Shown: positions 36,203 to 47,149 of the stretch, piece after piece | Layout of the letters: each line of letters begins with the position of its first letter | Numbering within the stretch: position 1 is the stretch's first letter | Program-made: the position numbers and the translations under genes | Assembly: GCF_018130825.1 (NCBI RefSeq) | Contig: NZ_JAFCJS010000001.1 | Span: 1 to 64,000, forward strand | Origin: Bradyrhizobium liaoningense | Lineage (GTDB): Bacteria; Pseudomonadota; Alphaproteobacteria; Rhizobiales; Xanthobacteraceae | DNA: 64,000 nt | Direction of reading: 5' to 3' | Notes under the pieces: generated by a model | Database searches by the model: none | Told to the model about the DNA's origin: nothing | Seen by the model: only the letters and a program-made list of their open reading frames with translations

Positions 36203-36928
36203 ATGACCCTGATCGCCGGCGCCGTCGCCGTTATCACGCTTTATCTGCTGCTTCAGATGTTCCGTTCCGCCAATCCGGCGGTGCTGGCGCGCACCATCAA
36301 ATTCGGCGGCGGCGTGCTGGCGCTGGCGGTCGCGGCCTTCACGGGCTTGCGGGGCGAGCTGGCGGTTGCGATCCCGCTCGGAATTTTCGGTGCCGGACTG
36401 CTCGGCTGGACGCCATTGGCGAACGCCGGCTTCGGCAATATCGGCGGGCTGTTTGGGGGCGGCGCTGCGCCCGCGTCCGGGCAGGCCTCGCGCGTGCGCT
36501 CGCAATTCCTCGACATGCGGCTCGACCACGATTCCGGCCAGCTCGGAGGCCGGATCGTCGCCGGTCCCCACGCCGGGCGCGATCTCGACGAGTTCGATCT
36601 CGCGGGCCTCTTGGCGATGGTCCCGGCGTTCGACGCCGAGAGCGTGGCCTTACTTGAAAGCTATCTGGACCGCCGGTTTCCCGCTTGGCGTCAGAACGCG
36701 CAGGGCGATGCGGCAGGGCGGCAGCGCCGCACGGCGGCGAGTGGCAAAATGACGGCGGAGGAAGCCTATCAGATCCTTGGCCTGCAGCCGGGAGCGGGGC
36801 GTGACGACATCAGCCGGGCCCACAAATCCCTGATGAAGAAACTCCATCCCGACCAGGGGGGCTCGACGTATCTCGCTGCCCGGGTAAACGAGGCCAAGGA
36901 TACTCTGCTTCGCACGCATAACGGCTAA
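36203..36928 (+). CDS. Membrane-anchored J-domain protein (DnaJ class III)
   Basis: 241 aa. Two N-terminal hydrophobic stretches (about 4-20 and 32-70) are followed by a linker and a C-terminal J domain (about 180-241) with TAEEAYQILGLQPGAGRDDISRAHKSLMKKLHPDQGGSTYLAARVNEAKDTLL. The HPD motif that stimulates Hsp70 ATPase is intact. This places it with TIM14/DjlA-like type III J proteins that recruit DnaK to the membrane. Client unknown. The VWA-like gene lies just upstream and may be functionally linked. Confidence 0.87.
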   Translation: MTLIAGAVAVITLYLLLQMFRSANPAVLARTIKFGGGVLALAVAAFTGLRGELAVAIPLGIFGAGLLGWTPLANAGFGNIGGLFGGGAAPASGQASRVRSQFLDMRLDHDSGQLGGRIVAGPHAGRDLDEFDLAGLLAMVPAFDAESVALLESYLDRRFPAWRQNAQGDAAGRQRRTAASGKMTAEEAYQILGLQPGAGRDDISRAHKSLMKKLHPDQGGSTYLAARVNEAKDTLLRTHNG

Positions 36929-37090
36929 CTCCGGCACCACGCTACAAACGCCCGTACCGCGTGAGCTCCGTTGCTCTGTCTGTCGTCGCCCCGATGCCCG
37001 CCATTGTCGGCGTGGTCGATCCGTTGAGTAAAAATTTAACCGTAAATCGTTGACGAGAGGTTGTCGCGGAACTGGCCTCGCCGCATCCCC

Positions 37091-37124
37091 AAAACAAAAA
37101 TGCCCGCGCAAGGCGCGGGCATTT
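37091..37124 (-). terminator. Terminator hairpin for the carboxypeptidase gene
   Basis: AAATGCCCGCGC-AAG-GCGCGGGCATTT at 37098-37124. Read on the minus strand it is followed by a T-rich run (ATTTTTGTTTT), so it ends the D,D-carboxypeptidase transcript. It may also stop plus-strand readthrough. Confidence 0.85.
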
Positions 37125-37145
37125 CGATTGGAGCGGTGCAGACGA

Positions 37146-38990
37146 TCAGTTGCGGACCGTAATGCAGGAGATGTCGGCGCGCTTCAGGGCGCGGCAGACG
37201 GCTTCGGCCTGGTCGCGCTCGAGCCCGGCGAAGCGGGCGCGGTAGAGCTTGCGATTGTCCTTGGCGACGACCGGCTCGGTGAACGGATCGGCCTTGCTGA
37301 GCAGGCCGCGGGCCGAGTTGCGCGCAGCGTCGATGCGCTGCTGGGCTTCGTTCTCGCTCTCGAGCGCGCCGACCTGGACGATCCAGCCGCTGTGGACGGC
37401 CGGCTTGGTGGTGGCGCTCATCTGGATCGGCTGCGGCGCCGGATCGGCGGACGCAAGCTTCGGAGCGGCCGGGGCGGGCGCGGTCGCGGTTGAGGCCGGC
37501 AGCACGCCGAGGATACCGTTACCGGTGCCGAAGCCGGCCGGCTGGCGCGGCAGCTCGGTACGGGCGACGTCGGCCTTCGGCGCTTCGGGCTGGCTTTGGG
37601 GCTCGGGCTTGTTGATCAGATCGGCGCGGGCGACGACGGCGCCAGAAGTTTCCGCGACATCGGAGCGGGAGGCGATCGTGCTCGTGACTTGCGGTGCGAC
37701 CGGAGCCGGGGCGGCAGAGGCGACCTTGACGGCGCCGGCCTTGACCTGAACGGTCTTGACCCGGACCGGCTTCATCGGTTCGGACGAGCCGGGGATGATC
37801 GAGAGCGGCTGGCTCGAGATCACGCCATTGGTGAGCGGGGCGGGCTCGATCTTGGATTCAGTCGGCCGAACCTCGGGCTTGCTGGCTTCCGGCTTGGGCG
37901 GAGCCGGCGGCACCGCGGCCGTCGCCGCGGCTAGCGTCGACAGGCGCGCAGCGAGACGCGACGGGGCGGCCTCGGGAGCAGGCGCGGCGGCCTGGACCTG
38001 CGGAGCGGGGCGGGCCGGCGTGTCCGAGGCGTCCGCGACCTCGGCAGAGGCGTCAGCGCCATTGCGTTCGGTGACTGCGGCGACGGTGTGAGTGGTCGCG
38101 CCCTTCTCGATGTTCTCCGCCAGCAGGTTGCGCATGATGGCGTCGCGCGAGCCGCCGCTGCGGCCGCCCAGCACCACGCCGATCAAATGGCGGTTGCCGC
38201 GGCGCATCGAGGTGACGAGGTTGAAGCCGGAGGCGCGGGTGTAGCCGGTCTTGATGCCGTCCACGCCTTCCACGCTGCCGAGCAGGTGATTGTGGTTGTG
38301 GATCGACTGGCCGCGCCAGTTGAACGTCGAGGTGGCAAAATAGCGATAGTAGCGCGGGAAGCGCTCCTGGACGGCGCGGCCGAGCGTGGCCTGGTCGCGC
38401 GCGGTCGTGACCTGCTCGTCGTTGGGAAGGCCGTTGGCATTGCGGTAGACCGTCCGGGACATGCCGAGCGAGCGCGCCTTTCGCGTCATCATCTGGGCGA
38501 AGTCGTCTTCATCTCCGGCGATCGCCTCCGCGATGACCACGGCGGCGTCGTTGGCGGAGCGGGTGACGAGACCCTTGATGGCGTCCTCGACCCGGATGGT
38601 CTGGCCGGCACGCAGGTTCAGCTTGGTCGGATCCTGGTCGGCGGCGTGCTGGGACACCGGCATCTCGGTGTCGAGCTTCATCTTGCCGGACTCGAGACGC
38701 TCGAACAGCAGATAGAGCGTCATGATCTTGGTGAGCGAGGCGGGGTGGCGGATACCGTCGGGGCTGTTCGACTGGAGCACCGCGCCGGAATTGCCGTCGA
38801 CGATGATGGACGCGAATTTCGGGCTGGAGCTCTCGGACACATCGCGCTGCACCCGGTGGTGCGCGTAATGGCGCCGATGGCGCCGCGCCTCGGCAGCATC
38901 GGTGGTGAAGATGACTGCGGTGGTGACCGTAAGAAGCCCGAAAACGCCAACCCGCGCCAAGCGCGAGGAAGACAAGTTTTTACGAAGCAT
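37146..38990 (-). CDS. D-alanyl-D-alanine carboxypeptidase with SPOR domain
   Basis: 614 aa. A signal peptide (about 12-33) is followed by a basic His/Arg stretch and a penicillin-binding transpeptidase-type domain (about 55-300). The three active-site motifs are SLTK (Ser85-Lys88), SAN (in TRSANDAAVV) and KTG (in GIKTGYTRASG). A long Pro/Ala-rich linker (about 310-535) leads to a C-terminal SPOR domain (HSGWIVQVGALESENEAQQRIDAAR), which binds denuded septal glycan. The enzyme trims the terminal D-Ala of peptidoglycan stem peptides (DacF/PBP5 type), and the SPOR part should place it at the division site. Such SPOR fusions are typical of alphaproteobacteria. Confidence 0.93.
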   Translation of the reverse strand: MLRKNLSSSRLARVGVFGLLTVTTAVIFTTDAAEARRHRRHYAHHRVQRDVSESSSPKFASIIVDGNSGAVLQSNSPDGIRHPASLTKIMTLYLLFERLESGKMKLDTEMPVSQHAADQDPTKLNLRAGQTIRVEDAIKGLVTRSANDAAVVIAEAIAGDEDDFAQMMTRKARSLGMSRTVYRNANGLPNDEQVTTARDQATLGRAVQERFPRYYRYFATSTFNWRGQSIHNHNHLLGSVEGVDGIKTGYTRASGFNLVTSMRRGNRHLIGVVLGGRSGGSRDAIMRNLLAENIEKGATTHTVAAVTERNGADASAEVADASDTPARPAPQVQAAAPAPEAAPSRLAARLSTLAAATAAVPPAPPKPEASKPEVRPTESKIEPAPLTNGVISSQPLSIIPGSSEPMKPVRVKTVQVKAGAVKVASAAPAPVAPQVTSTIASRSDVAETSGAVVARADLINKPEPQSQPEAPKADVARTELPRQPAGFGTGNGILGVLPASTATAPAPAAPKLASADPAPQPIQMSATTKPAVHSGWIVQVGALESENEAQQRIDAARNSARGLLSKADPFTEPVVAKDNRKLYRARFAGLERDQAEAVCRALKRADISCITVRN

Positions 38991-39272
38991 GGAACCCCGT
39001 CCCCGTTTCTGACTTGATCACCGGCCCGTGAGGCGAAATTGTGCCCATGGGGCCCGGGATCATTACCTGCTCAGGCTGTCCCTCCGCGGGTGTTCGCTGC
39101 GGGGGACGTTGGGCCTGAGCCGCTGTTCTGGCTAAGGTGATGTTCTCAAACGGCTTTGGCCGATTGCAGAAGCTGAACACGTCCAGGGAATCAGGGTAGG
39201 GGCCCGCGGTTTCCAAAAGCTTAAGGAACCCTTGCGGGAAACCCCGGGAATCTCCGCGATTTGCATCTAGTT
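38991..39272. other. Upstream regions of the carboxypeptidase and phasin genes
   Basis: A 280 nt stretch within a 388 nt divergent spacer. No gene is visible. It holds the minus-strand leader of the carboxypeptidase gene and GC-rich sequence without clear repeats; the phasin promoter follows it. Confidence 0.5.
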
Positions 39273-39273
39273 T

Positions 39274-39321
39274 TTGTGCGTCGCACAAGATTCTTGACTT
39301 TATTGTGCGTTGCACTAATTA
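39274..39321 (+). promoter_or_regulatory. Phasin promoter with two PhaR-like operator sites
   Basis: A perfect palindrome TTGTGCG-T-CGCACAA lies at 39274-39288, and a near-copy TTGTGCGTTGCACTA at 39303-39317. Between and over them lie TTGACT (39294-39299) and TAATTA (39316-39321) with a 16 nt spacer. The sequence TGCGTCGCACAA fits the PhaR consensus TGCRNYGCASMA reported for Bradyrhizobium as I recall it, and the second site differs at one position. PhaR repression of phasin genes is established; its action here is inferred. Confidence 0.7.
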
Positions 39322-39378
39322 TGGGCACAGTCAGGGAGCCGGGGCTTCCCGACGAGAGCCAGGGAAAAGGATTCCGAA

Positions 39379-39717
39379 ATGTTCAAGGTTGAAGACTTTC
39401 AGAACTACGGGAAAGAGCACTTCGAGCAGTGCGTTGCCTCCGCGACCTCCGTGCAGCACGGCCTCCAGGCGATCGCCAGCGCCTATGGCGACTACACCAA
39501 GAAGTCGTTCGAAGACACCAAGTCCTTCGTCGAGAAGCTTTCCGGCGTGAAGTCGCTGGACAAGGCCATGGAAGCCCAGACCGACTTCGCCCGTTCCGCC
39601 TACGAGACCTTCGTCGCGGAATCGCAGAAGATCGCCGGCCTCTACAACGACCTCGCCAAGCAGGCGTTCAAGCCGGTCGAGACCATCGTGTCGAAGTTCA
39701 CCCCGGCCGCCAACTAA
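39379..39717 (+). CDS. Phasin-family polyhydroxyalkanoate granule protein
   Basis: 112 aa, amphipathic all-helical protein matching phasin_2: FQNYGKEHFEQCVASATSVQHGLQAIASAYGDYTKKSFEDTKSFVEKLSGVKSLDKAMEAQTDFARSAYETFVAESQKIAGLYNDLAKQAFKPVETIVSK. Phasins coat polyhydroxybutyrate granules and control their size and number. A strong RBS (AGGGAAAAGGA) precedes the ATG, which suggests high expression. Upstream there are PhaR-like sites over the promoter, downstream a strong terminator, so it forms its own transcript. Confidence 0.93.
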   Translation: MFKVEDFQNYGKEHFEQCVASATSVQHGLQAIASAYGDYTKKSFEDTKSFVEKLSGVKSLDKAMEAQTDFARSAYETFVAESQKIAGLYNDLAKQAFKPVETIVSKFTPAAN

Positions 39718-39741
39718 GCTTTCCCGGATATCCTGGAAGTA

Positions 39742-39770
39742 AAAGCCCGGCTGCACAGCCGGGCTTTTTG
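39742..39770 (+). terminator. Rho-independent terminator of the phasin gene
   Basis: The stem AAAGCCCGGCT pairs with AGCCGGGCTTT around GCAC and is followed by TTG TTTG. It lies 25 nt after the stop. Strong candidate. Confidence 0.9.
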
Positions 39771-40374
39771 TTTGTCGCGACGGGTTCGTCTCGGCGCACC
39801 AGCGTGTTCGGACGAACTTGATGGTGCTGCTCGCGCAAGATTAGCTGCCGGTGTTCACCTGCACGAAGATTATGATGCTCGCGGGTCCCGGCGTTTCACA
39901 CAGCTTCTTCCTTGCCCGATTTTGCGCCACGCGATTCAAACGGCAGCTCGACTGGACCGTAGAAGTCCGGAGATGATCCCGCGCGAAACCGTCGCAGCTC
40001 AATGCCCGGCCGGTTCCTGATCAATATGTTCTAACCAGGCGGCGCGGAAATTTTTGTCAAACGGGTCCGGATTGATTAACCTCGGTCAGGATCGTCCGGA
40101 TCGGGAATCGGGACCGTCGCGGCCGCATAGGCCGGACCTTTGCACGCTTGCGGCGAGCCGGGGGCGGGCCCATATTGTTGACGACCGATACGGCTTGGAC
40201 CGGACCGGTTGGAAGCGGCGATCCAACGAGGCGGCGCGCCTGTGCGAAGCTCCGAAGGCTGGGCTTTGCGGCGGACCGTCATACGCTTCCGTGGGGAATT
40301 TGAACGCCTGAGCCATGCCGCAACTGTTGTCCAGACTCGACCTGTCCGCGGCTACCGCCGCCCTCGCTCCCCGG
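39771..40374. other. Gene-poor region between phasin terminator and clpS
   Basis: About 600 nt. Two plus-strand frames (39772-40020 and 40054-40311) are open but have Arg/Pro/Ala-heavy composition, no RBS and no family resemblance, so they are treated as non-coding. The stretch ATTTTTGTCAAACGGG to GATTAACCTCGG near 40050-40085 is AT-richer and may hold the clpS promoter. No repeat or RNA gene was recognised. Confidence 0.5.
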
Positions 40375-40707
40375 ATGAGCAATGACGAGAACCGTTCGGG
40401 CAGTCCGACGGGTCCGAACACCTCTGTCATCACCAAGGTCAAGCCGAAGACCAAGCGACCGAACCTGTACCGCGTGCTGATCCTGAACGACGATTACACG
40501 CCGATGGAATTCGTCGTCCACGTGCTGGAGAAGTTCTTCCAGAAGGACGTCGAGGCGGCGACCAAGATCATGCTGCACGTTCACCATCACGGTATCGGGG
40601 AGTGCGGCGTGTTCACCTACGAGATTGCCGAGACCAAGGTGACGCAGGTGATGGACTTCGCCCGCAAGCACCAGCATCCGCTGCAATGCGTGATGGAAAA
40701 GAAGTAA
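40375..40707 (+). CDS. clpS: ATP-dependent Clp protease adaptor ClpS
   Basis: 110 aa. The conserved core is [27 protein letters not shown], with NDD and the Met that lines the N-degron pocket, then [24 protein letters not shown]. ClpS binds N-terminal Leu, Phe, Tyr or Trp and hands the substrate to ClpA. The ATG at 40375 gives a length close to other ClpS proteins; an in-frame ATG at 40315 adds 20 residues, and neither has a clear RBS. The clpA gene follows after 290 nt on the same strand, supporting the assignment. Confidence 0.95.
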   Translation: MSNDENRSGSPTGPNTSVITKVKPKTKRPNLYRVLILNDDYTPMEFVVHVLEKFFQKDVEAATKIMLHVHHHGIGECGVFTYEIAETKVTQVMDFARKHQHPLQCVMEKK

Positions 40708-40997
40708 GTCGCCTTACGGCGCGTCTTGAGGCCGGCTCTCGTATCTGTCGCAATGTGATTGTCGCGTGATACCTGCGCGCGACGTCTGTTGCGGCCGGCA
40801 GGATTTAGGGAATTCTGCACCGGCGCCGGTCCCGCCCAAATCGGAACGGGTTTTGCATTGAAAATAGCCCAGGTGGCTAGCTGCGGAGTCGCGGAACCGG
40901 TCTTTCGCCGCGATCTTGTATAACTATATGTGACAAAGGTTGTTGTTGCCTGACCGGGCGATCACGACCATGATGGTGGGGGCCATAGAGGACGCGA

Positions 40998-43409
<2,412 letters not shown>

Positions 43410-43428
43410 TTGGCATATGATGAAATCG

Positions 43429-43457
43429 AAAAGGCCGGCTGCGAAGCCGGCCTTTTT
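43429..43457 (+). terminator. Rho-independent terminator of clpA
   Basis: AAAAGGCCGGCT pairs with AGCCGGCCTTTTT around GCGA, with TTTTTG following. It lies 20 nt after the clpA stop. Confidence 0.9.
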
Positions 43458-43497
43458 GTTTGCATCGCAATAAGTGCGCTGAACCTTCTGGCGGCAA

Positions 43498-43965
43498 CTA
43501 CTGTTGCTCCGTGGCCTGGGGCTGCACGTCAGTAGTATCTGGAGCGGCTGCCGCTGCCTTCGGCTTGGCCTTGGGTTTTTTCGAGGACTCCGCGACGGCC
43601 TTCTGCGGTGCTCCGTTGTCTTCTCCGCAGCGACGCTGCTCTGCAAGCGCGCCCAAATATTGCTGACGAGCCTGCAGTGCCTGTATCTCCGTGTCCGCTG
43701 TCCCTTGGAAGTCCATGCCGAACCAAAGTACGGGCACCACTAGGCCAGCAACACCTGCCGCGACGTTTTGGGCTACTTTTAATCCCTTGTCCGATGCAAG
43801 CTGCTGAACTTTGGCGTTGTTGGTCTGGACCTCGATGTTGATCGCGGCGCAGTCCATGTACCGATCTTGAGGCTGCACTACTGCAACCGGGGCCGGTGCA
43901 CGACCTGCACAACCGGACGCAGTAGTCGCCACTGCGCAAAGCGCCACAACCTTAAAATAATTCAT
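43498..43965 (-). CDS. Small lipoprotein, unknown function
   Basis: 155 aa. It begins MNYFKVVALCAVATTASGCAGR, a lipoprotein signal with lipobox ASGC, so the mature protein is lipid-anchored at a membrane. A helical middle part (NIEVQTNNAKVQQLASDKG) and a hydrophobic stretch (GVAGLVVPVLWFGMDF) are followed by a Lys/Ala-rich tail. No family is recognised. ATG 43965 follows GGGGGA with 5 nt spacing. The sequence is somewhat lower in GC than its neighbours. Convergent with clpA behind its terminator. Confidence 0.75.
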   Translation of the reverse strand: MNYFKVVALCAVATTASGCAGRAPAPVAVVQPQDRYMDCAAINIEVQTNNAKVQQLASDKGLKVAQNVAAGVAGLVVPVLWFGMDFQGTADTEIQALQARQQYLGALAEQRRCGEDNGAPQKAVAESSKKPKAKPKAAAAAPDTTDVQPQATEQQ

Positions 43966-44067
43966 AAAGAATCCCCCAGCCTTGGTTGCAAAGAAGCGCA
44001 ACCAGGGCGCGTGTGCAATACTCCTTGCGTGGCATCGTAAAACTACGGATTGCAGCCGGGCGGAGAG

Positions 44068-44418
44068 TTAATCCCCCTTCATCCGCTGCCCGTCCTGAAT
44101 GCGGACATGCTCGGCGCCCCGCGCGCCCGTAGGTGCCAGGCGCAGCATGCTGAGCAGCGCGCCGCACAGGGCAAAGCCGACGCCGGCGAGCAGCGCGATC
44201 CTGGTGCCCTCCTGCGGGTAGCGGCTGAGGAACAGCGCGACCAGCGCGGCGCCGGCGGTCTGGCCGAGCAGGCGGGCGGTGCCCAGTATGCCGCTGGCGC
44301 CGACGGAGCGCTCACGCGGGGCGGCGGCGATCATGGTGCGGTTGTTCGGCGTCTGGAACAGACCGAAACCGAAGCCGGCGAGGGCCATGCGCCAGGCGAT
44401 GTCGAAGGCGCCGGGCAT
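44068..44418 (-). pseudogene. C-terminal remnant of an MFS transporter
   Basis: About 117 codons that read IAWRMALAGFGFGLFQTPNNRTMIAAAPRERSVGASGILGTARLLGQTAGAALVALFLSR and on to LLAGVGFALCGALLSMLRL. This is the last two or three membrane segments of a DHA2/EmrB-type major facilitator. The upstream ten or so segments are absent; the adjacent DNA to the aldo/keto reductase gene shows no MFS sequence. So this is a deletion remnant, not a functional gene. The start given is an internal Met, not a proven one. Confidence 0.75.
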
Positions 44419-44526
44419 TCCGGCAGCATCGCGAGCGAGGCGAGCCCGCGGCGCATCGGCGGCCTCGCGAAGGCCGCAGGATGTCACGGCCGACGCAAGC
44501 GGGCTTGATGCAGCTCAAGGCGGTCG

Positions 44527-45555
44527 CTACACCGCCGGCGGATTGCGGTCGGTGAAGGTCGTGCGCTGGTGCCAGTAGGGATAGGGCAGCGTCACCTTGC
44601 TGGCGGCGTCGAGCTTTGCGACCTGGTCCTTGGTGAGGGACCAGCCCACCGCGCCGAGATTTTCGCGCAGCTGCGTCTCGTTGCGCGCGCCGATGATCAG
44701 CGTCGAGACGGTGGGGCGCTGCAGCAGCCAGTTCAGCGCGATCTGCGACACGCTCTTGCCGGTCTCCTTTGCAACCTCGTCGATCGCGTCGACCACGCGA
44801 TAGACGTGCTCGTCCGGCACGGGCGGGCCGAACTCGGCAGTCTTTGGCAGGCGGCTGACTTCCGGCTTCGGCTGGCCGCGCCGGATCTTGCCGGTGAGGC
44901 GTCCCCAACCAAGCGGCGACCAGACCACCGCGCCGAGACCCTGGTCGAGGCCGAGCGGCATCAGCTCCCATTCGTAGTCGCGCCCGATCAGCGAATAGTA
45001 GGTCTGGTTGGCGACGTAGCGCGGGAAGCCGTGCTTGTCGGCAACACCGAGCGACTTCATCAGATGCCAGCCCGAAAAATTCGAAACGCCGACATAACGG
45101 ATCTTGCCGGCCCGCACGAGCACGTCGAGCGTTGAAAGCACTTCTTCGGGCGGCGTGAATGCATCGAAGCCATGGAGCTGGAACAGGTCGATGTAATCGG
45201 TGCCGAGCCGGCTCAGCGAACCGTCGATGGCCGCGAGCAGGTGCTGGCGCGACGAGCCGAGGTCGTTGGGACCGTCTCCGAAGCGGAAGGTTGCCTTGGT
45301 CGAGATCAGCACCTTGTCGCGGCGGCCCTTGATGGCCTCACCCAGAACGCGCTCGGACTCGCCGAGCGAATAGACGTTTGCGGTGTCGAACATCGACACG
45401 CCGGCCTCGAGGCAGATGTCGAGAAGGCGTCGCGCTTCGGTCGCGTCCGTCGTGCCCCACGCAGCGAGGCGGCCGACGCCGCCGAACGTGCCCGTTCCCA
45501 GGCTCAAAGCAGGCACCATGAGGCCGGACCGGCCCAAGCGTCGGTATTCCATCAA
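44527..45555 (-). CDS. Aldo/keto reductase
   Basis: 342 aa AKR. It starts MEYRRLGRSGLMVPALSLGTGTFGG, with the active-site Asp/Tyr in MFDTANVYSLGESE, Lys in LISTKATFRFG and His in FQLHGFD. The C-terminal NADP site is STLIIGARNETQLRENLGAVGW. It fits the YhdN/AKR11-12-like group of large AKRs that take general aldehydes and ketones. Start: a Met two codons before MEYRR is in frame as well. No partner gene is close. The MFS remnant lies downstream on the same strand. Confidence 0.92.
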   Translation of the reverse strand: MMEYRRLGRSGLMVPALSLGTGTFGGVGRLAAWGTTDATEARRLLDICLEAGVSMFDTANVYSLGESERVLGEAIKGRRDKVLISTKATFRFGDGPNDLGSSRQHLLAAIDGSLSRLGTDYIDLFQLHGFDAFTPPEEVLSTLDVLVRAGKIRYVGVSNFSGWHLMKSLGVADKHGFPRYVANQTYYSLIGRDYEWELMPLGLDQGLGAVVWSPLGWGRLTGKIRRGQPKPEVSRLPKTAEFGPPVPDEHVYRVVDAIDEVAKETGKSVSQIALNWLLQRPTVSTLIIGARNETQLRENLGAVGWSLTKDQVAKLDAASKVTLPYPYWHQRTTFTDRNPPAV

Positions 45556-45668
45556 TCTGCTCCTCGGCTGACCGCTGATTGATCGGTGCGGCCTTGGTGC
45601 CGAATGTTAGTGCAAGCACGCTCGTTGTCCTACGACGCGCTCACATACCGGCCTTGCTTCGGAACGGG

Positions 45669-45905
45669 CTAGTCGTGCCGGAGCATGTCATCGAATGCCG
45701 CATCGGCAATGCGCGAGCCGACTGGCTTCGTTGCGGCCCGAGCCTCGCTCCTTGCAACGGGTGAGGGAACGCAGGCGAGGTCACTATTGCGAGTCTGCTG
45801 CGGCAGCAGAGTCAAACCCCATCCCACCACGACCAGCATCGCAAGCCGGATCGCGATCATGCTCAGCAACAGCTCCGATCCGCTGATCGTCGTGTGAGTC
45901 CTCAT
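45669..45905 (-). CDS. Possible small membrane protein
   Basis: 78 aa frame with one hydrophobic segment (about 10-32, SELLLSMIAIRLAMLVVVGWGLTLL) preceded by a short polar N-terminus. No family match and no clear RBS at the ATG 45905, so it may be fortuitous. It is the only plausible gene in the spacer between the aldo/keto reductase and the AraC regulator. Confidence 0.35.
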   Translation of the reverse strand: MRTHTTISGSELLLSMIAIRLAMLVVVGWGLTLLPQQTRNSDLACVPSPVARSEARAATKPVGSRIADAAFDDMLRHD

Positions 45906-45994
45906 GCGTGTCAGCCTGATGCACGCGGCGTGACTAGACAATCTGGAATTGGCGAGCGCTGCCTTCGTTCAGGGCGAAGGCTCGCGAAGATGGC

Positions 45995-46951
45995 TCAATG
46001 CCGCAATTGGCTTTGTCTGAAATCCCGCGGCGACATTCCAAAGTGCTCGCGGAAGACACGGCCGAAATGCGAGAGGTCGTTGAAACCCCAGGCAAACGCG
46101 ATCTCGCTGATGTGACGGTGGGCCAGCACGGGCGAAGCGAGGTCACGCCGGCATTGGGCGAGGCGCTCCGCAAGCACGTAGCGCTGAAACGAGGTGTCCT
46201 CGTCGGCGAGGAGATCGTTCACGTAGCGCGGCGAGATGCCGAGCGCAGCTGCGGTCTCCGCCAGCGACAGATCGGGATCGGCGAGATGCGCGCGAATGTG
46301 CGCCTTGAGCCGGTAGAGCAGGGCGGAGCGATGGGTCGAGGATGGCAGCGAGGTCTTGCCGAGCCGTTCGCTCAGCGCCATCGCCAGGAGATCGACGGCT
46401 TGCTCCGACAGGGCGGCCGCATTGTTCGGCGCGAGCCGGTCCGCGCTCTGGCAGAGCCTGAAGATGAAGTCGTAGGCGAGCCGCTCGAGCGGTGCGTCTG
46501 CGCCGAACGAGATCGCGGTGAGCGTCTCGGTGCCGCCGAGCCGCCGCTGCAGCATCTCGCGGGGCACTTTGAAGATGGTCTGGGTAAAACTGTCGTTGAA
46601 TTTCAGCTCGTAGGGCCGCGTGGTGTCATAGAGCGCGAACTCGCCGGGATGGATCACGGTCTCGCGCCCATCCTGGATCACGCCGCCGTCGCCGCGATTG
46701 CCGAGCGCGACCAGCACAAAATCCTGGTCCGAGCGCGCGATGCGCGAGGGCGTGCGGAATACGTGCTGGCGGTCGGAACAGACGTCGGAGCACACGGCTT
46801 TGCCTAGCGAGGCTTGCGTCACCGAGCCATGGAAGGCACTGCCGAGGTCGGACTTGCAGTCCAGCCCGACGAAGACGTCGCAGACGATGTCCTGCCAGAG
46901 GGCGAGCCGCCGGTAGCCGGGGCTGCCGTCCGTCGTGAACTGGATTGGCAT
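45995..46951 (-). CDS. AraC-family transcriptional regulator
   Basis: 318 aa. The N-terminal AraC-binding-like sensor domain (RLALWQDIVCDVFVGLDCKSD.. HPGEFALYDTTRPYELKFNDSF) is followed by a C-terminal double HTH (about 215-315: IRAHLADPDLSLAETAAALGISPRYVNDLLADEDTSFQRYVLAERLAQCRRDL and SEIAFAWGFNDLSHFGRVFREHFGMSPRDFR). The ATG at 46951 has GGGAGG 9 nt upstream. The gene is divergent from the nitrilase gene across 198 nt and is the likely activator of it, as is common for AraC/FeaR-like proteins next to catabolic enzymes. Ligand unknown. Confidence 0.92.
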   Translation of the reverse strand: MPIQFTTDGSPGYRRLALWQDIVCDVFVGLDCKSDLGSAFHGSVTQASLGKAVCSDVCSDRQHVFRTPSRIARSDQDFVLVALGNRGDGGVIQDGRETVIHPGEFALYDTTRPYELKFNDSFTQTIFKVPREMLQRRLGGTETLTAISFGADAPLERLAYDFIFRLCQSADRLAPNNAAALSEQAVDLLAMALSERLGKTSLPSSTHRSALLYRLKAHIRAHLADPDLSLAETAAALGISPRYVNDLLADEDTSFQRYVLAERLAQCRRDLASPVLAHRHISEIAFAWGFNDLSHFGRVFREHFGMSPRDFRQSQLRH

Positions 46952-47149
46952 TTTGGACAGCCTCCCTTTCACATCCCGCAAAACTGCAAATCGGCCAAAT
47001 CCAGCCTGACCGCAGGCAAATCCCATACCGGGGCGGCGATCCAGTCCGGTCGAGTTTTTGTGCCGCCATGGTCGAGCGCCCGGTCGCCGGGCTCGGCCAA
47101 ATAGACTGCATCGGACGAGGTCCGCGATCAACCGGCAATGGAGGCGGCC

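Noticed and set aside
39772..40311. Two plus-strand frames between phasin and clpS
   Set aside because: No RBS, low-quality composition and no family. Kept as a gene-poor region.
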